Assembly (NCBI RefSeq): GCF_000422265.1
Contig: NZ_AULL01000013.1
Span: forward strand, 124,001 to 188,000
DNA from: Kaistella palustris DSM 21579
GTDB lineage: Bacteria; Bacteroidota; Bacteroidia; Flavobacteriales; Weeksellaceae
DNA length: 64,000 nucleotides
Reading direction: 5' to 3'
Shown here: in pieces, positions 27,567-36,489 of the stretch
Layout: each line of letters begins with the position of its first letter
How positions within the stretch are numbered: the first letter of the stretch is position 1
Made by a program: the position numbers and the translations under genes
The notes under the pieces: model-generated
Database searches by the model: none
What the model was told of the DNA's origin: nothing
What the model saw: the letters and a program-made list of their open reading frames with translations, nothing else

Positions 27567-28271
27567 TTGCAGTCTTATTACTATTTACTTTTAGATGTTT
27601 TCAGTTTTTTGATCCCGTTTCTGTTTAGTTTTGAAAAGAAGAGAATGCACTTCATTCAACACTGGAAAGCTTATTTCACGGCGATATTCTCCGTGGGAAT
27701 TTTTTTTATACTCTGGGACAGTTACTTTGCATACCGGAATGTATGGGGATTTAATGATGAATACCTGATCGGCGTGCGGCTGCTGAAATTACCGCTGGAA
27801 GAGTGGCTTTTCTTTCTTTTGATTCCGTATGCAAGTGTTTTCATTCATTATTCTTTAAAATATTTTTTTCCTAAAGTCATATTGCCGGCAAAGGTTGCAC
27901 AGGCGGTCACCTACCTTCTGTTTATGATCGGTCTGGCGCTTACCGTTTATAATTATGATAAGATATACACCTTTTGCTGTCTTGGTTTATTTACTGTTTT
28001 AATGTTGCTGCAGCTCATTTACAAATGGAAATATGCGCGGCGTTTCTATATAAGTTTTATCTTTATTTATATCCCTTTTTATTTTGTAAACTGCGCACTT
28101 ACAGGCAGTTATTCCGATAACCCGGTTGTGTATTACGACAACTCCGAAAATCTGGGAATACGTGTGGGAACAATGCCGCTGGAAGACAGTTTCTACTGCT
28201 TTACCCTGCTCTACGCTATTGTTTTGGTATTTGAATATTTAAAGACAAAAAAACCTTTTGCTACGAAATAA
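27567..28271 (+). CDS. crtY: Lycopene beta-cyclase, fused CrtYc/CrtYd type, TTG start
   Basis: Integral membrane cyclase converting lycopene to beta-carotene. Two copies of the lycopene-cyclase-domain signature are fused: LPLEEWLFFLLIPYASVF in the first half and MPLEDSFYCFTLLYAIVL in the second, as in CrtYcd and CarR proteins. 234 residues with about six to seven hydrophobic segments. The reading frame opens at the crtZ stop, and the family N-terminus (SYYYLLLDVFSFLIPFLFSF) lies before the first internal ATG, so TTG at 27567 is the probable start; the first ATG, at codon 27, would remove the first membrane helix. Three-bp gap to crtZ. Confidence 0.9.
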   Translation: MQSYYYLLLDVFSFLIPFLFSFEKKRMHFIQHWKAYFTAIFSVGIFFILWDSYFAYRNVWGFNDEYLIGVRLLKLPLEEWLFFLLIPYASVFIHYSLKYFFPKVILPAKVAQAVTYLLFMIGLALTVYNYDKIYTFCCLGLFTVLMLLQLIYKWKYARRFYISFIFIYIPFYFVNCALTGSYSDNPVVYYDNSENLGIRVGTMPLEDSFYCFTLLYAIVLVFEYLKTKKPFATK

Positions 28272-28272
28272 A

Positions 28273-28761
28273 ATGATGAAGATCAGTCTTAAAAAACAAT
28301 CCGGCATTTACACGCTGACCTCTGAGCAGATTCTGCCGATCTCTCTGCAAAAAGCTTGGGCATTTTTTACCGTTCCTACGAATCTGGATAAGATCACACC
28401 AAAGGAAATGGCATTCGAGATCACAAACAGTCCACCACCTAAAACATACAGAGGCCAGATCATTACCTATAAAATTGGGATTTTACCATTTATAAAATCA
28501 AACTGGATTACAGAAATAACTCATTTTGAAGAGGAAAAGTTTTTCGTAGATGAACAGCGTTTCGGACCTTATGCGATGTGGCACCACGAGCATCATTTTG
28601 AAGAACTGCCGGACGGAAAGGTTAAGATGACCGATATTGTAAATTTCAAAATGCCTTTCGGAATTTTTGGCGATATTTTTGCGGGCAGTTTTGTAAAAAA
28701 TAAAGTAATATTTATTTTTAAAAGTCGCTACACTATTCTCGAAAAATACTTAACCTCATGA
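28273..28761 (+). CDS. SRPBCC-superfamily protein (CDC-like ligand-binding)
   Basis: About 162 residues. The START/Bet v1-like pattern is recognisable: SEQILPISLQKAWAFFTVPT, NLDKITPKEMAFEITNS, GILPFIKSNWITEITHFEE, FFVDEQRFGPYAMWHHEHHF and the final VNFKMPFGIFGDIFAG. This is the cyclase/SRPBCC group that binds hydrophobic ligands. Start ATG at 28273 is one base past the lycopene cyclase stop; an earlier in-frame TTG lies inside that gene. Its 3' end overlaps the next gene by 4 nt (ATGA). Likely handles a lipid or carotenoid ligand; no proof. Confidence 0.8.
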   Translation: MMKISLKKQSGIYTLTSEQILPISLQKAWAFFTVPTNLDKITPKEMAFEITNSPPPKTYRGQIITYKIGILPFIKSNWITEITHFEEEKFFVDEQRFGPYAMWHHEHHFEELPDGKVKMTDIVNFKMPFGIFGDIFAGSFVKNKVIFIFKSRYTILEKYLTS

Positions 28762-30185
28762 AAATTTTTCTCACCGGCGTTACTGGTTATATCGGCAAAA
28801 GACTGCTCATACAGCTTTTGGAGGAAGGCCACCAAGTGGTATGTTCTGTCCGCGATAAAAACCGCTTCAGTCTTCACCTCTTTAAAAATAACCTTGATCA
28901 GATAGAAGTAGTAGAAAACGATTTTCTGGATGAGAAAACACTGCAAAATATTCCGAAGGATATCGAAGCGGCTTACTACCTGATCCACTCCATGACTTCG
29001 AGCGATGGCGATTTCATGGAAAAAGAAAAAATTTCTGCAGAAAATTTTAAGAACTCTCTTGAAAAAACCCAGGTAAAGCAAGTGGTTTTTTTAACAGGTA
29101 TCATTAATGAAGAAAAACTGTCGAAACATCTGAAGTCCCGCAAGAATGTAGAAGAAGCGCTGCAAAGTCCTGTTTACAGTCTAACCTCGCTGCGCGCCGG
29201 CATCATAGTTGGCTCCGGAAGTGCCTCATTCGAAATCATTCGCGATCTTATTGAAAAGCTGCCCATTATGATTACGCCGAAGTGGCTCAATACCAAATGC
29301 CAGCCCATTGCAATACGGAATGTGATGCAGTTTCTGGTGGGTGTTTTAGGTAAAGAATTTACTTACAATCAGCATTACGACATTGGCGGAACAGATGTTT
29401 TAACGTATAAGCAGATGTTGCTGCAGTACGCAGAAATCCGTGGGCTGAAACGGCATATTTATACAGTTCCGGTCATGACGCCGCGTCTGTCATCGTACTG
29501 GCTTTATTTCGTAACTTCTACAAGTTATTTCCTTGCCAAGCATTTGGTTTACAGCATGAAGGTTGACGTAGTTGCGGAAAAGAACAATCTTGCAGAAAAG
29601 CTCGGCATACACCTTTTCTCTTACAGTGAAGCGATCCGTATGGCTTTTGACAAGATCAAGCAGAATGATGTGCTTTCCAGTTGGTACGATTCATTTAGCA
29701 ACCAGTTTCATACCCGGCAGGTTTGGCAGTACCTGGAAGTCCCCGATGAGGGTTGCTACAAGGACATACGCGAAATAAAAGTGGACGATGAACAGGCAAC
29801 TGTAGAGCGTATCTTCAGCATCGGTGGAAAAACCGGCTGGTATTACGCTGATTTTCTGTGGCGTATACGTGGTTTTCTCGATAAACTTTTCGGTGGCGTT
29901 GGTCTGAACCGTGGGCGGCGAAATTACAGCAGCCTTGAAGCGGGTGATTCTGTAGATTTTTGGCGTGTACTGTTTGCAGATAAGGCTGAAAAAAGGCTTT
30001 TGCTGTTTGCTGAAATGAAAGTCCCGGGCGAAGCCTGGCTGGAATTCCGCGTGAAGAATGGTGTTCTGCATCAGGAAGCCACATTCCGGCCACTTGGATT
30101 ATCGGGACGACTTTACTGGTATTCCGTATTGCCTTTTCACGGACTTATCTTTAACGGAATGCTGAAAAAACTTGCCGGCAAATAA
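28758..30185 (+). CDS. NAD(P)-binding SDR protein with C-terminal DUF2867
   Basis: 475 residues in two parts. N-terminal atypical extended SDR domain (about 1-290): IFLTGVTGYIGKRLLIQLL (GxxGxxG), AYYLIHSMTSS, VVFLTGIINEEKLSKHLKSR and LTSLRAGIIVGSGSASFEII. C-terminal DUF2867-type domain (about 310-475): WQYLEVPDEGCYKDIREIKV, GGKTGWYYADFLWRIRGFLD, GDSVDFWRVLFADKAEKRLL and FRPLGLSGRLYWYSVLPFHG. The family is frequently found with SRPBCC proteins. Last gene of the crt operon. The substrate is unknown; reduction or oxidation of a carotenoid or membrane lipid is possible. Confidence 0.85.
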   Translation: MKIFLTGVTGYIGKRLLIQLLEEGHQVVCSVRDKNRFSLHLFKNNLDQIEVVENDFLDEKTLQNIPKDIEAAYYLIHSMTSSDGDFMEKEKISAENFKNSLEKTQVKQVVFLTGIINEEKLSKHLKSRKNVEEALQSPVYSLTSLRAGIIVGSGSASFEIIRDLIEKLPIMITPKWLNTKCQPIAIRNVMQFLVGVLGKEFTYNQHYDIGGTDVLTYKQMLLQYAEIRGLKRHIYTVPVMTPRLSSYWLYFVTSTSYFLAKHLVYSMKVDVVAEKNNLAEKLGIHLFSYSEAIRMAFDKIKQNDVLSSWYDSFSNQFHTRQVWQYLEVPDEGCYKDIREIKVDDEQATVERIFSIGGKTGWYYADFLWRIRGFLDKLFGGVGLNRGRRNYSSLEAGDSVDFWRVLFADKAEKRLLLFAEMKVPGEAWLEFRVKNGVLHQEATFRPLGLSGRLYWYSVLPFHGLIFNGMLKKLAGK

Positions 30186-30353
30186 CTGAATCAGAAAACT
30201 CAGCCGTTTGCTGTATCGGTATCACTTCAAAACTAAAACATTGAAGAAAACTATACAACAAAGGCAAGTTTGCTGGCGTAATCAAATTTTTCATCGTGTT
30301 CTAAGAATCTCTGCGAAGATAAAATACTTTGCAAATATTCTTCTTAACATATG

Positions 30354-30959
30354 TTAACCCAGCTCTTTATTTCGCTTTTCTTTCCTTATTCTTGATAAAT
30401 GTACAGCCGAAATGTTCAGCCAGGATGCTAGATGTTTAAGCGGCACCACATCCAGATACCGCGCACAGTAACTTTCTATGAGTGCATAATTATCCGAAGC
30501 GCTGTTAAAACTGAATATATCCCGAAAGTGAAGCACATTACAGTAATGTTCTTCCATCACCTGCAGCCCAAACAGCGCCCAGTCGTGGTATTGCGCGTAA
30601 AGTGTCATGAGGCTTTGTCTGTCGATGGCATACACGGCGGAATCTTCGTAACAGTAAATATCGCATTTGCTCGGTGCCAGTGTGCGGAAGCTTTCGTAGT
30701 CCGTAATCACCGTTTTTTCGGGTTCCAGCCAAATTGTTTTCTCATCACCATCGCTGTTTACAAAATAGCAGCGCGTAATCGAGTCTTGTACCATAAAAAT
30801 ATTGGCGCAGATCTCGCCAGCTTTCAGTATGCGGTCGCCCGCAGAACATTGGCGCACCCGGAAAAGGTCTGCACCAATCTTTAACACTTCCGGGTCGAAA
30901 TCCGGTTTATACGAAAGTATTTTTTCTCTGATAAACTTTTTGTGATGTTCTTCCTGCAT
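30354..30959 (-). CDS. Crp/Fnr-family transcriptional regulator
   Basis: 201 residues. Cyclic-nucleotide-binding-like beta-roll (about residues 30-120): VRQCSAGDRILKAGEICANI and IFMVQDSITRCYFVNSDGDE (split) with TDYESFRTLAPSKCDIYCYE, then a linker helix and a C-terminal helix-turn-helix, PLKHLASWLNISAVHLSRIR. The canonical residues for cAMP binding are not evident, and no four-Cys Fe-S cluster motif is present, so the ligand is unknown; many flavobacterial members act without cAMP. It begins 18 bp after the stop of the gamma-glutamyltransferase gene, so they probably share a transcript. Confidence 0.82.
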   Translation of the reverse strand: MQEEHHKKFIREKILSYKPDFDPEVLKIGADLFRVRQCSAGDRILKAGEICANIFMVQDSITRCYFVNSDGDEKTIWLEPEKTVITDYESFRTLAPSKCDIYCYEDSAVYAIDRQSLMTLYAQYHDWALFGLQVMEEHYCNVLHFRDIFSFNSASDNYALIESYCARYLDVVPLKHLASWLNISAVHLSRIRKEKRNKELG

Positions 30960-30977
30960 TACTTAGTTTTTCCTGTA

Positions 30978-32663
30978 TTATTCTGCAGCCACGCTGTCAT
31001 CGCCACGGCCGTCGGCAACTGCAACTGCATTTCCATTTTCATCGATCACAATCATTTCAGTACGCCCGATTTGCTGCACGCGCTCAATTTTGTAATTCAT
31101 TTTTTCGAGGTCCGCGATCGTGGTTTCGGGAAAACCTTTTTCGACCATCACCGATTCCGGCAGCCACTGGTGGTGAAATTTCGGCATGTTCACGCTCATA
31201 TTGGGACTGAGTCCAAAATCAATGGTATTCACAACAGATTGGTACACCGATGTGGGAATTGTAGTTCCGCCCGGCGTTCCGACAATTATGTAAGGTTTGC
31301 TGTTCTTCAGCACAATCGTTGGCGTCATGGAACTCAGCATTCTTTTTCCGGGTTGAATTGAATTGGCCTCGCCACCCACTGCACCAAACATATTTGGTAC
31401 GCCCGGCTTTACAGAGAAATCATCCATTTCATTATTCAGAAAAAATCCTGCGCCCGAAACCATTACTTTGCTGCCATACAAACCGTTGAGTGTCGTGGTC
31501 ACGGCCACTGCATTTCCCTCTTTATCAATGATTGAAATATGCGTGGTCTCAGTAGATTCCGACTGCTGTGCAGTAATTTTACCCACTGCTGCGCTTGGCG
31601 TTGCTGAGTTTTTATTAAAGGTTTTCCAGCGGTTTTGTAAATAATCCCTGGATATCAACATTTCTGTCATATCTGTAATGAAGGACGGATCGCCCATAAA
31701 TTCTGCTCTGTCCGCAAATGCACGCCGCTCCGCTTCGATCATGATCTGGGTAGCTGCAGTAGAGTTATGCTGGTATTTTCCAATATTTTCGAAGCCGCTC
31801 ATGGTCAGCATTTGTGCCAACAAAATTCCACCGCTCGAGGGCAGCGGCATGGACATAATTTCGTGTCCTTTATAATTAAAGATGAGCGGTTTTCTTTCGG
31901 CAACGCGGTAATTTTTAAGATCATTTAAAGTAATTATTCCGTTCCCTCTATTCATTTCCGCTGTAATAAGTTGTGCGGTTTCACCTTCATAAAAACCCTT
32001 CATTCCTGATTTCTGGATTCTTCTTAAAGTTTCCGCAAGATCTTTTTGAACCAGAATATCACCTGCTTTCCACGGCAAATTTTTCTGAAAAACCGTGGTT
32101 TTTCTGTTGTATTCATCGAAGTTCTTACTTTCACTATTCAGTAGGTTAGCCTCTTTTTCGGTAAGTGCAAAACCATTGTCTGCCAGGTCGATTGCCGGTT
32201 GTATCAGTTTTTCCATCGGAAGTTTCGCATATTTCAATGTTGCAAAAAATCCTGCCACAGAGCCCGGCACACCTACTGCAAGCCGTCCGTTCTGGGATAG
32301 ATCTGTATTTGCCCTGCCGTTTTTATCAAGATACATATCCCGTGAGGCGCGTTCGGGTGCGGTCTCGCGGAAATCGAGTGTAAATTTTTCACCATTATTT
32401 TTTACACCAACCAAAAAACCGCCACCACCGATATTGCCGGCCTGCGGATAAACAACGGCAAGTGCATACTGCGTGGCAATTACTGCATCGAATGCATTTC
32501 CGCCCATCTTCATGATCTTCGCGCCGGCTTCACTGGCAAGCGGATGTGCAGAAACCACAAGTCCTTTATCCTTGGTGTGAATTTCTTTTATAATATTAAT
32601 ATCAGTGAACTGGGCAAATGTAACAAGCGGTAACCAGAAAAAAAGAAAGAGGAATTTTTTCAT
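30978..32663 (-). CDS. ggt: Gamma-glutamyltransferase (transpeptidase)
   Basis: Cleaves the gamma-glutamyl bond of glutathione and related peptides in the periplasm. Signal peptide MKKFLFLFFWLPLVTFAQ; DFRETAPERASRDMYLDKNG and AVGVPGSVAGFFATL in the large subunit; the autoprocessing site is TETTHISIIDKEGNAVAVTT, with the nucleophilic Thr about residue 373, and GTPGGTTIPTSVYQ near the end of the small subunit. 561 residues from the ATG at 32663. An upstream in-frame start (32783) would hide the signal peptide. Normal length. Confidence 0.93.
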   Translation of the reverse strand: MKKFLFLFFWLPLVTFAQFTDINIIKEIHTKDKGLVVSAHPLASEAGAKIMKMGGNAFDAVIATQYALAVVYPQAGNIGGGGFLVGVKNNGEKFTLDFRETAPERASRDMYLDKNGRANTDLSQNGRLAVGVPGSVAGFFATLKYAKLPMEKLIQPAIDLADNGFALTEKEANLLNSESKNFDEYNRKTTVFQKNLPWKAGDILVQKDLAETLRRIQKSGMKGFYEGETAQLITAEMNRGNGIITLNDLKNYRVAERKPLIFNYKGHEIMSMPLPSSGGILLAQMLTMSGFENIGKYQHNSTAATQIMIEAERRAFADRAEFMGDPSFITDMTEMLISRDYLQNRWKTFNKNSATPSAAVGKITAQQSESTETTHISIIDKEGNAVAVTTTLNGLYGSKVMVSGAGFFLNNEMDDFSVKPGVPNMFGAVGGEANSIQPGKRMLSSMTPTIVLKNSKPYIIVGTPGGTTIPTSVYQSVVNTIDFGLSPNMSVNMPKFHHQWLPESVMVEKGFPETTIADLEKMNYKIERVQQIGRTEMIVIDENGNAVAVADGRGDDSVAAE

Positions 32664-32677
32664 GTGCGAAATTTTCT

Positions 32678-32685
32678 CAAAAATA
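32678..32685 (-). promoter_or_regulatory. -7 element of the ggt promoter
   Basis: Minus-strand TATTTTTG, 14 nt before the ggt ATG. The spacer has no good TTG. Confidence 0.5.
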
Positions 32686-32849
32686 AGAAAAGCCCGATAA
32701 TTTGGGCAGGAATTTATATTTTTTCGGACGCCATTAATAAAAAATTTAGAAAATGATGAATATAAATCGGAGCAAACCGCCATTTATATAAAAATTACAA
32801 AAACAGGCCGGCATGCAAGAAGTATTTCCAATGCCCGCGTAATTTTTTT

Positions 32850-32857
32850 TAAATTTG
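32850..32857 (+). promoter_or_regulatory. -7 element of the threonine dehydrogenase gene
   Basis: TAAATTTG, 20 nt before the ATG at 32878. No clear TTG at the usual distance (TCC at that place). Confidence 0.5.
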
Positions 32858-32877
32858 TGCAACCTAAAAATTTTCAC

Positions 32878-33852
32878 ATGAAATCCGAAACGGAAAAAAT
32901 TCTCATCACCGGTGCACTCGGTCAAATTGGTACAGAACTCACAAACCGACTTGTAGAAATACACGGGGCGGAAAACGTTGTCGCTTCCGGCCTTGACCGC
33001 TGGGACAAGAATCTTACTTCGGCCGGATTTTATGAAAGAATGGATGTTACAAATACCCAGCTCGTGCGGCAGGTGATCAAGGATTATGAGATCACCACAG
33101 TTTACCACCTGGCTTCTTTACTTAGCGGCACATCGGAAAAGCAGCCACTGTTCGCCTGGAAACTTAATCTGGAGCCGCTGATCAACTTCTGTGAAATGGC
33201 AAAAGAGGGTCTGCTGCAGAAAATTTTCTGGCCCAGTTCGATCGCGGTTTTTGGGAAGGGAATTCCGAAAAATAATGTGGGTCAGGATGTGGTTTTAAAT
33301 CCTACCACGGTTTATGGAATCTCTAAAATGGCCGGCGAGAAATGGTGCGAATATTACCACGACCATTACGGTGTAGATGTCCGCAGCATCCGCTATCCAG
33401 GTTTAATTTCATGGAAGACTCCGGCCGGCGGCGGAACTACAGATTATGCCGTCGAAATTTTTTATGATGCTCTGGAAGACGAAAAATACACGAGTTTCAT
33501 AAGTGAAGATACAGCCATGCCTATGCTTTATATGGATGATGCGATTAAAGCGACTTTAAATCTAATGGAAGCGCCACAGGAAAACCTGAGTGTACATACT
33601 TCCTATAATTTAGGCGGCTTATCCTTTACCCCAAAAGAGCTTGCGGAAGAGATCAAAAAGGAAATACCCGCTTTTACGGTAGACTATAAAACGGATTTCC
33701 GACAGGCGATCGCGGATTCATGGCCGGCTTCGATTGATGATTCGGTGGCGAAAAAAGACTGGGGTTTAACTTATGATTTCGATATGAGCGCGATGGTAAA
33801 AGATATGCTGAAAAATTTACGCGTAAAGCTGGATATTCCGAAAAAAAACTGA
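32878..33852 (+). CDS. L-threonine 3-dehydrogenase, SDR (GalE-like) type
   Basis: Oxidises L-threonine to 2-amino-3-oxobutyrate with NAD. N-terminal LITGALGQIGTELTNRL Rossmann motif, SSIAVFG (Ser), TVYGISKMAGEKW (catalytic Tyr and Lys), RYPGLISWKTPAGGGTTDYA (a diagnostic segment of SDR-type threonine dehydrogenase, as in Flavobacterium) and NLGGLSFTPKEL. About 324 residues. Start at 32878 rather than a GTG 21 nt upstream that overlaps the -7 box. Could be misread as a UDP-sugar epimerase, but the GGGTTDYA loop argues against. Confidence 0.88.
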   Translation: MKSETEKILITGALGQIGTELTNRLVEIHGAENVVASGLDRWDKNLTSAGFYERMDVTNTQLVRQVIKDYEITTVYHLASLLSGTSEKQPLFAWKLNLEPLINFCEMAKEGLLQKIFWPSSIAVFGKGIPKNNVGQDVVLNPTTVYGISKMAGEKWCEYYHDHYGVDVRSIRYPGLISWKTPAGGGTTDYAVEIFYDALEDEKYTSFISEDTAMPMLYMDDAIKATLNLMEAPQENLSVHTSYNLGGLSFTPKELAEEIKKEIPAFTVDYKTDFRQAIADSWPASIDDSVAKKDWGLTYDFDMSAMVKDMLKNLRVKLDIPKKN

Positions 33853-34331
33853 CACCCGATATCACTTAACTAACCTCCACTTATACTTATAAGTTTACGT
33901 AAAAAAACTTCTTTAGTAAAAAGAGGACGTTTCGGTCGAACTGTGATTTTTGACCTGCCTTTCTGTTTTCTTTCAGTCTCAAAATTTTTTATTAAAAGTT
34001 TGCGGATCAAAGTGAATGTGCTGTTACGGCTGCGTGTTTCTCTGCGTTAATGGCAAAATCACAGATTTGTCCTGTAAAGCTGGTGATTTACGGTTTATGG
34101 TTTACGTTCAACTTCCAGACTCCCGAATAAGAAAGTACGGCGTGTTTTTTTGATTTGAATACCTGTTCCCACAAGCAACGTAACGCCTTTAATAAAAGAT
34201 AACGAACCTGAACTCGATTTCACTCATTGTATTTTTTGCACAAACGGTCTGCTAGCCGGTAGTACAGTCTTATGAAATCCATAACTAATTTTAAAATTAA
34301 GTGCGGATTTGTAAAATAATCCCAACTTATA
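33853..34331. other. About 480-bp intergenic region with no convincing gene
   Basis: No ORF that looks real on either strand. It holds an 11-nt inverted repeat, CTGTGATTTTTG at 33941-33952 and CAAAATCACAG at 34054-34064, about 100 bp apart, and a 10-nt palindrome ACTTATAAGT at 33885-33894. Possibly a decayed element or a regulatory region; nothing else seen. Confidence 0.4.
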
Positions 34332-34362
34332 TTGCGTAATTCATTTGTGTTTGTTACATTTG
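34332..34362 (+). promoter_or_regulatory. Promoter of the secreted T9SS protein gene
   Basis: TTG at 34332-34334, 20-nt spacer, TACATTTG at 34355-34362, a full match to the Bacteroidota consensus; ATG 30 nt downstream. Confidence 0.75.
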
Positions 34363-34391
34363 GTAGATGTGTAACCCTAAAAATTTTAGTT

Positions 34392-35993
34392 ATGAAAAAA
34401 ATTCTACTATTTGCCTCTATGTGGGCAATCCCAATGTTTGGCTTTGGCCAGACTTTGCTCTCAGAAAACTTTCAGACCGGAACACTACCCGCGACCTGGA
34501 CGGTAATACAAACCAATACCGCGGAAACCTGGCACGTTGAAGACCCTTTAGGAGGAACCGATTACAGAGCAACTGTAAATTATGATCCCGCTCCGGCCGC
34601 TCAGAACGAAATGCTGGTAAGTCCTTCACTGGACTTTACCGGGTATGCGAATTTTGTGCTCAAAGCGCAGATCGGATTAAGCTATTACTGGGCAGTTACG
34701 CCCGAGAATAATTATGATGTTTTTATAAAAGTCTCAACGGACAACGGCGCCACCTGGACTCAGGTCTGGTCAGAAGTTGATCTCGGCGTTTTTACCAATT
34801 GGGTGATGAATCCCGTAACGGTAAATTTGGCTGCATACGCGGGCAAACCTAACGTGAAGATCGCATTTCAATATGTAGGAAATGATGGTGCTGCGCTGTA
34901 TGTAGATAACATCACGGTAACCGTGCCGGCAGGAACCGCGCCAAACTGTGCTACTCCCGTTTCACCGGCAAACGCCGCCACGGGAATTAACTATACGGCT
35001 CCGGTCCCATTGACCTGGACCGCACCGGCAACCGGAAGTACTGCAGAAAGTTACGATATCTATCTGGACACGAATCCCAACCCTACCACATTGATTGGAA
35101 ATTCGACTTCTACCACCTTCAATGCCACCGGACTGGCCGGATCAACCACTTATTACTGGAAAGTAATTGCTAAAAACGGAGCCGGTGCTGCCACAGGCTG
35201 TACAACCTATTCCTTCACCACTTCTGCAAATCCGTTTGCACCATATTGTGGCCCGCTGGTGTATTCCAACGGTGTGGAACCGATCACTTCAGTATCTTTT
35301 GGAGGCATGACGAACACTTCAGCAGCTGCCGTGGGTGGAACCAATGCGCACGAACTATTCCTGGACAAGATAGCGACTGTTCGTCAGGACGGCACATTTG
35401 AAATCAGACTTCAAGGGAATACCGATGGTGGATTTACAAATAAATTCATTGTGTTTATCGACTGGAATCAGGATGGCGACTTTCTGGATGCGGGCGAAAC
35501 CTATTTTGATACAGCAGCAACTACACTTCAGATTGTAGGATCTACGGGTGTTGATGGTAAAGAAGCCGTTGGCAACATTGTAGTTCCGGCCGGCGCACTT
35601 TTAGGAAATACGAGAATGCGGATTAAGAAAAACTTTGGTTCTACATTCTATCCAAATCCTTGTTTCTCCGCTGGTACACTTGCGGCAGGAACCAACACGG
35701 GTTTTGGCCAGGCGGAAGACTACACCGTGACTGTAGAAGAGAAACTCGGTGTCTCTGCGGCCTCGAAAGCGAAAATGATGTTGTATCCTAATCCTGTGAA
35801 AGATATTCTGCACATCAATTCAGATGGTCAGGCAGTTACTGAGGTTTCGTTCTGGTCGGTTGACGGCAAACTGGTGAAATCAGTAAAAGCAGAAGCGAAA
35901 AACATCGATGTAGACACACTTCCGAAAGGCGTTTATATCGTAAAAGTTAAAACTGCGGAGACTGAACAATCCTTCAAAGTGATCAAAGATTAA
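34392..35993 (+). CDS. T9SS-secreted adhesin-like protein with GEVED domain
   Basis: 533 residues. Signal peptide [20 protein letters not shown]. In order: a cleaved-adhesin/MAM-like jelly-roll domain (about 20-190, [19 protein letters not shown]), a fibronectin-III-like domain (about 200-300, with [19 protein letters not shown] and [14 protein letters not shown]), a GEVED domain (about 305-455, with [20 protein letters not shown]) and a C-terminal type A sorting domain (last 75 residues, [16 protein letters not shown] and [20 protein letters not shown]). The sorting domain directs export by the type IX secretion system and surface release or attachment. An adhesive or extracellular role is inferred. 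The ATG at 34392 is 60 nt inside a longer frame. Confidence 0.88.
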   Translation: MKKILLFASMWAIPMFGFGQTLLSENFQTGTLPATWTVIQTNTAETWHVEDPLGGTDYRATVNYDPAPAAQNEMLVSPSLDFTGYANFVLKAQIGLSYYWAVTPENNYDVFIKVSTDNGATWTQVWSEVDLGVFTNWVMNPVTVNLAAYAGKPNVKIAFQYVGNDGAALYVDNITVTVPAGTAPNCATPVSPANAATGINYTAPVPLTWTAPATGSTAESYDIYLDTNPNPTTLIGNSTSTTFNATGLAGSTTYYWKVIAKNGAGAATGCTTYSFTTSANPFAPYCGPLVYSNGVEPITSVSFGGMTNTSAAAVGGTNAHELFLDKIATVRQDGTFEIRLQGNTDGGFTNKFIVFIDWNQDGDFLDAGETYFDTAATTLQIVGSTGVDGKEAVGNIVVPAGALLGNTRMRIKKNFGSTFYPNPCFSAGTLAAGTNTGFGQAEDYTVTVEEKLGVSAASKAKMMLYPNPVKDILHINSDGQAVTEVSFWSVDGKLVKSVKAEAKNIDVDTLPKGVYIVKVKTAETEQSFKVIKD

Positions 35994-36016
35994 ATTTTTT
36001 CAGGTATTTAATGATG

Positions 36017-36043
36017 AAAGGTTGCCGCGAGGCAGCCTTTTTT
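36017..36043 (+). terminator. Terminator after the T9SS protein gene
   Basis: Stem AAAGGTTGCC/GGCAGCCTTT with a GCGA tetraloop and T-rich tail. It lies before the rpsF promoter. Confidence 0.85.
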
Positions 36044-36057
36044 ATTTTACTGCAGCG

Positions 36058-36088
36058 TTGGTGGTTCAGAAAAATAATCTTACTTTTG
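36058..36088 (+). promoter_or_regulatory. Promoter of the rpsF-rpsR-rplI cluster
   Basis: TTG at 36058-36060, 20-nt spacer, TACTTTTG at 36081-36088, 33 nt before the rpsF ATG. Good consensus match. Confidence 0.75.
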
Positions 36089-36121
36089 CACCTTGAAATA
36101 ATTAACAAATATTCTAACATT

Positions 36122-36463
36122 ATGAACAATTACGAAACTGTTTTCATTTTAACTCCCGTTCTATCTGACGCACAGGTGGAGGAAGCAGTAAAAAAGTTTG
36201 AAGATCTACTGACTTCAAACAATTGCGAAATCGTTGCCAAAGAAAATTGGGGACTTAAGAAATTGGCTTATCCTATTCAGTTGAAGAAGAATGGCTTTTA
36301 CACTTTGATCGAGTTCAAAGGTGAGGGAAGCGTAGTGGCAGACCTGGAAACCGCGTACAAACGTGACGAAAGAGTGATCCGCTATTTAACAACCAAACTG
36401 GATAAACATGCAATTGAGTATGCAATCACCAGAAGAACAAAAGTGAAAACTGCGAAAGCATAA
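36122..36463 (+). CDS. rpsF: 30S ribosomal protein S6
   Basis: Small-subunit ribosomal protein that binds S18. The start [20 protein letters not shown] is the family N-terminus; it continues with the beta-alpha-beta fold, [20 protein letters not shown] and [16 protein letters not shown]. 113 residues. A longer frame opens at 36011 through the terminator and promoter, which is spurious. First gene of the rpsF-rpsR-rplI operon. Confidence 0.97.
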   Translation: MNNYETVFILTPVLSDAQVEEAVKKFEDLLTSNNCEIVAKENWGLKKLAYPIQLKKNGFYTLIEFKGEGSVVADLETAYKRDERVIRYLTTKLDKHAIEYAITRRTKVKTAKA

Positions 36464-36489
36464 TTTTAATCCCTTAAAAAAGCAAAGAC

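Noticed and set aside
32878-33852. UDP-sugar 4-epimerase
   Set aside because: The GGGTTDYA segment and YGISK site fit SDR-type threonine dehydrogenase better.
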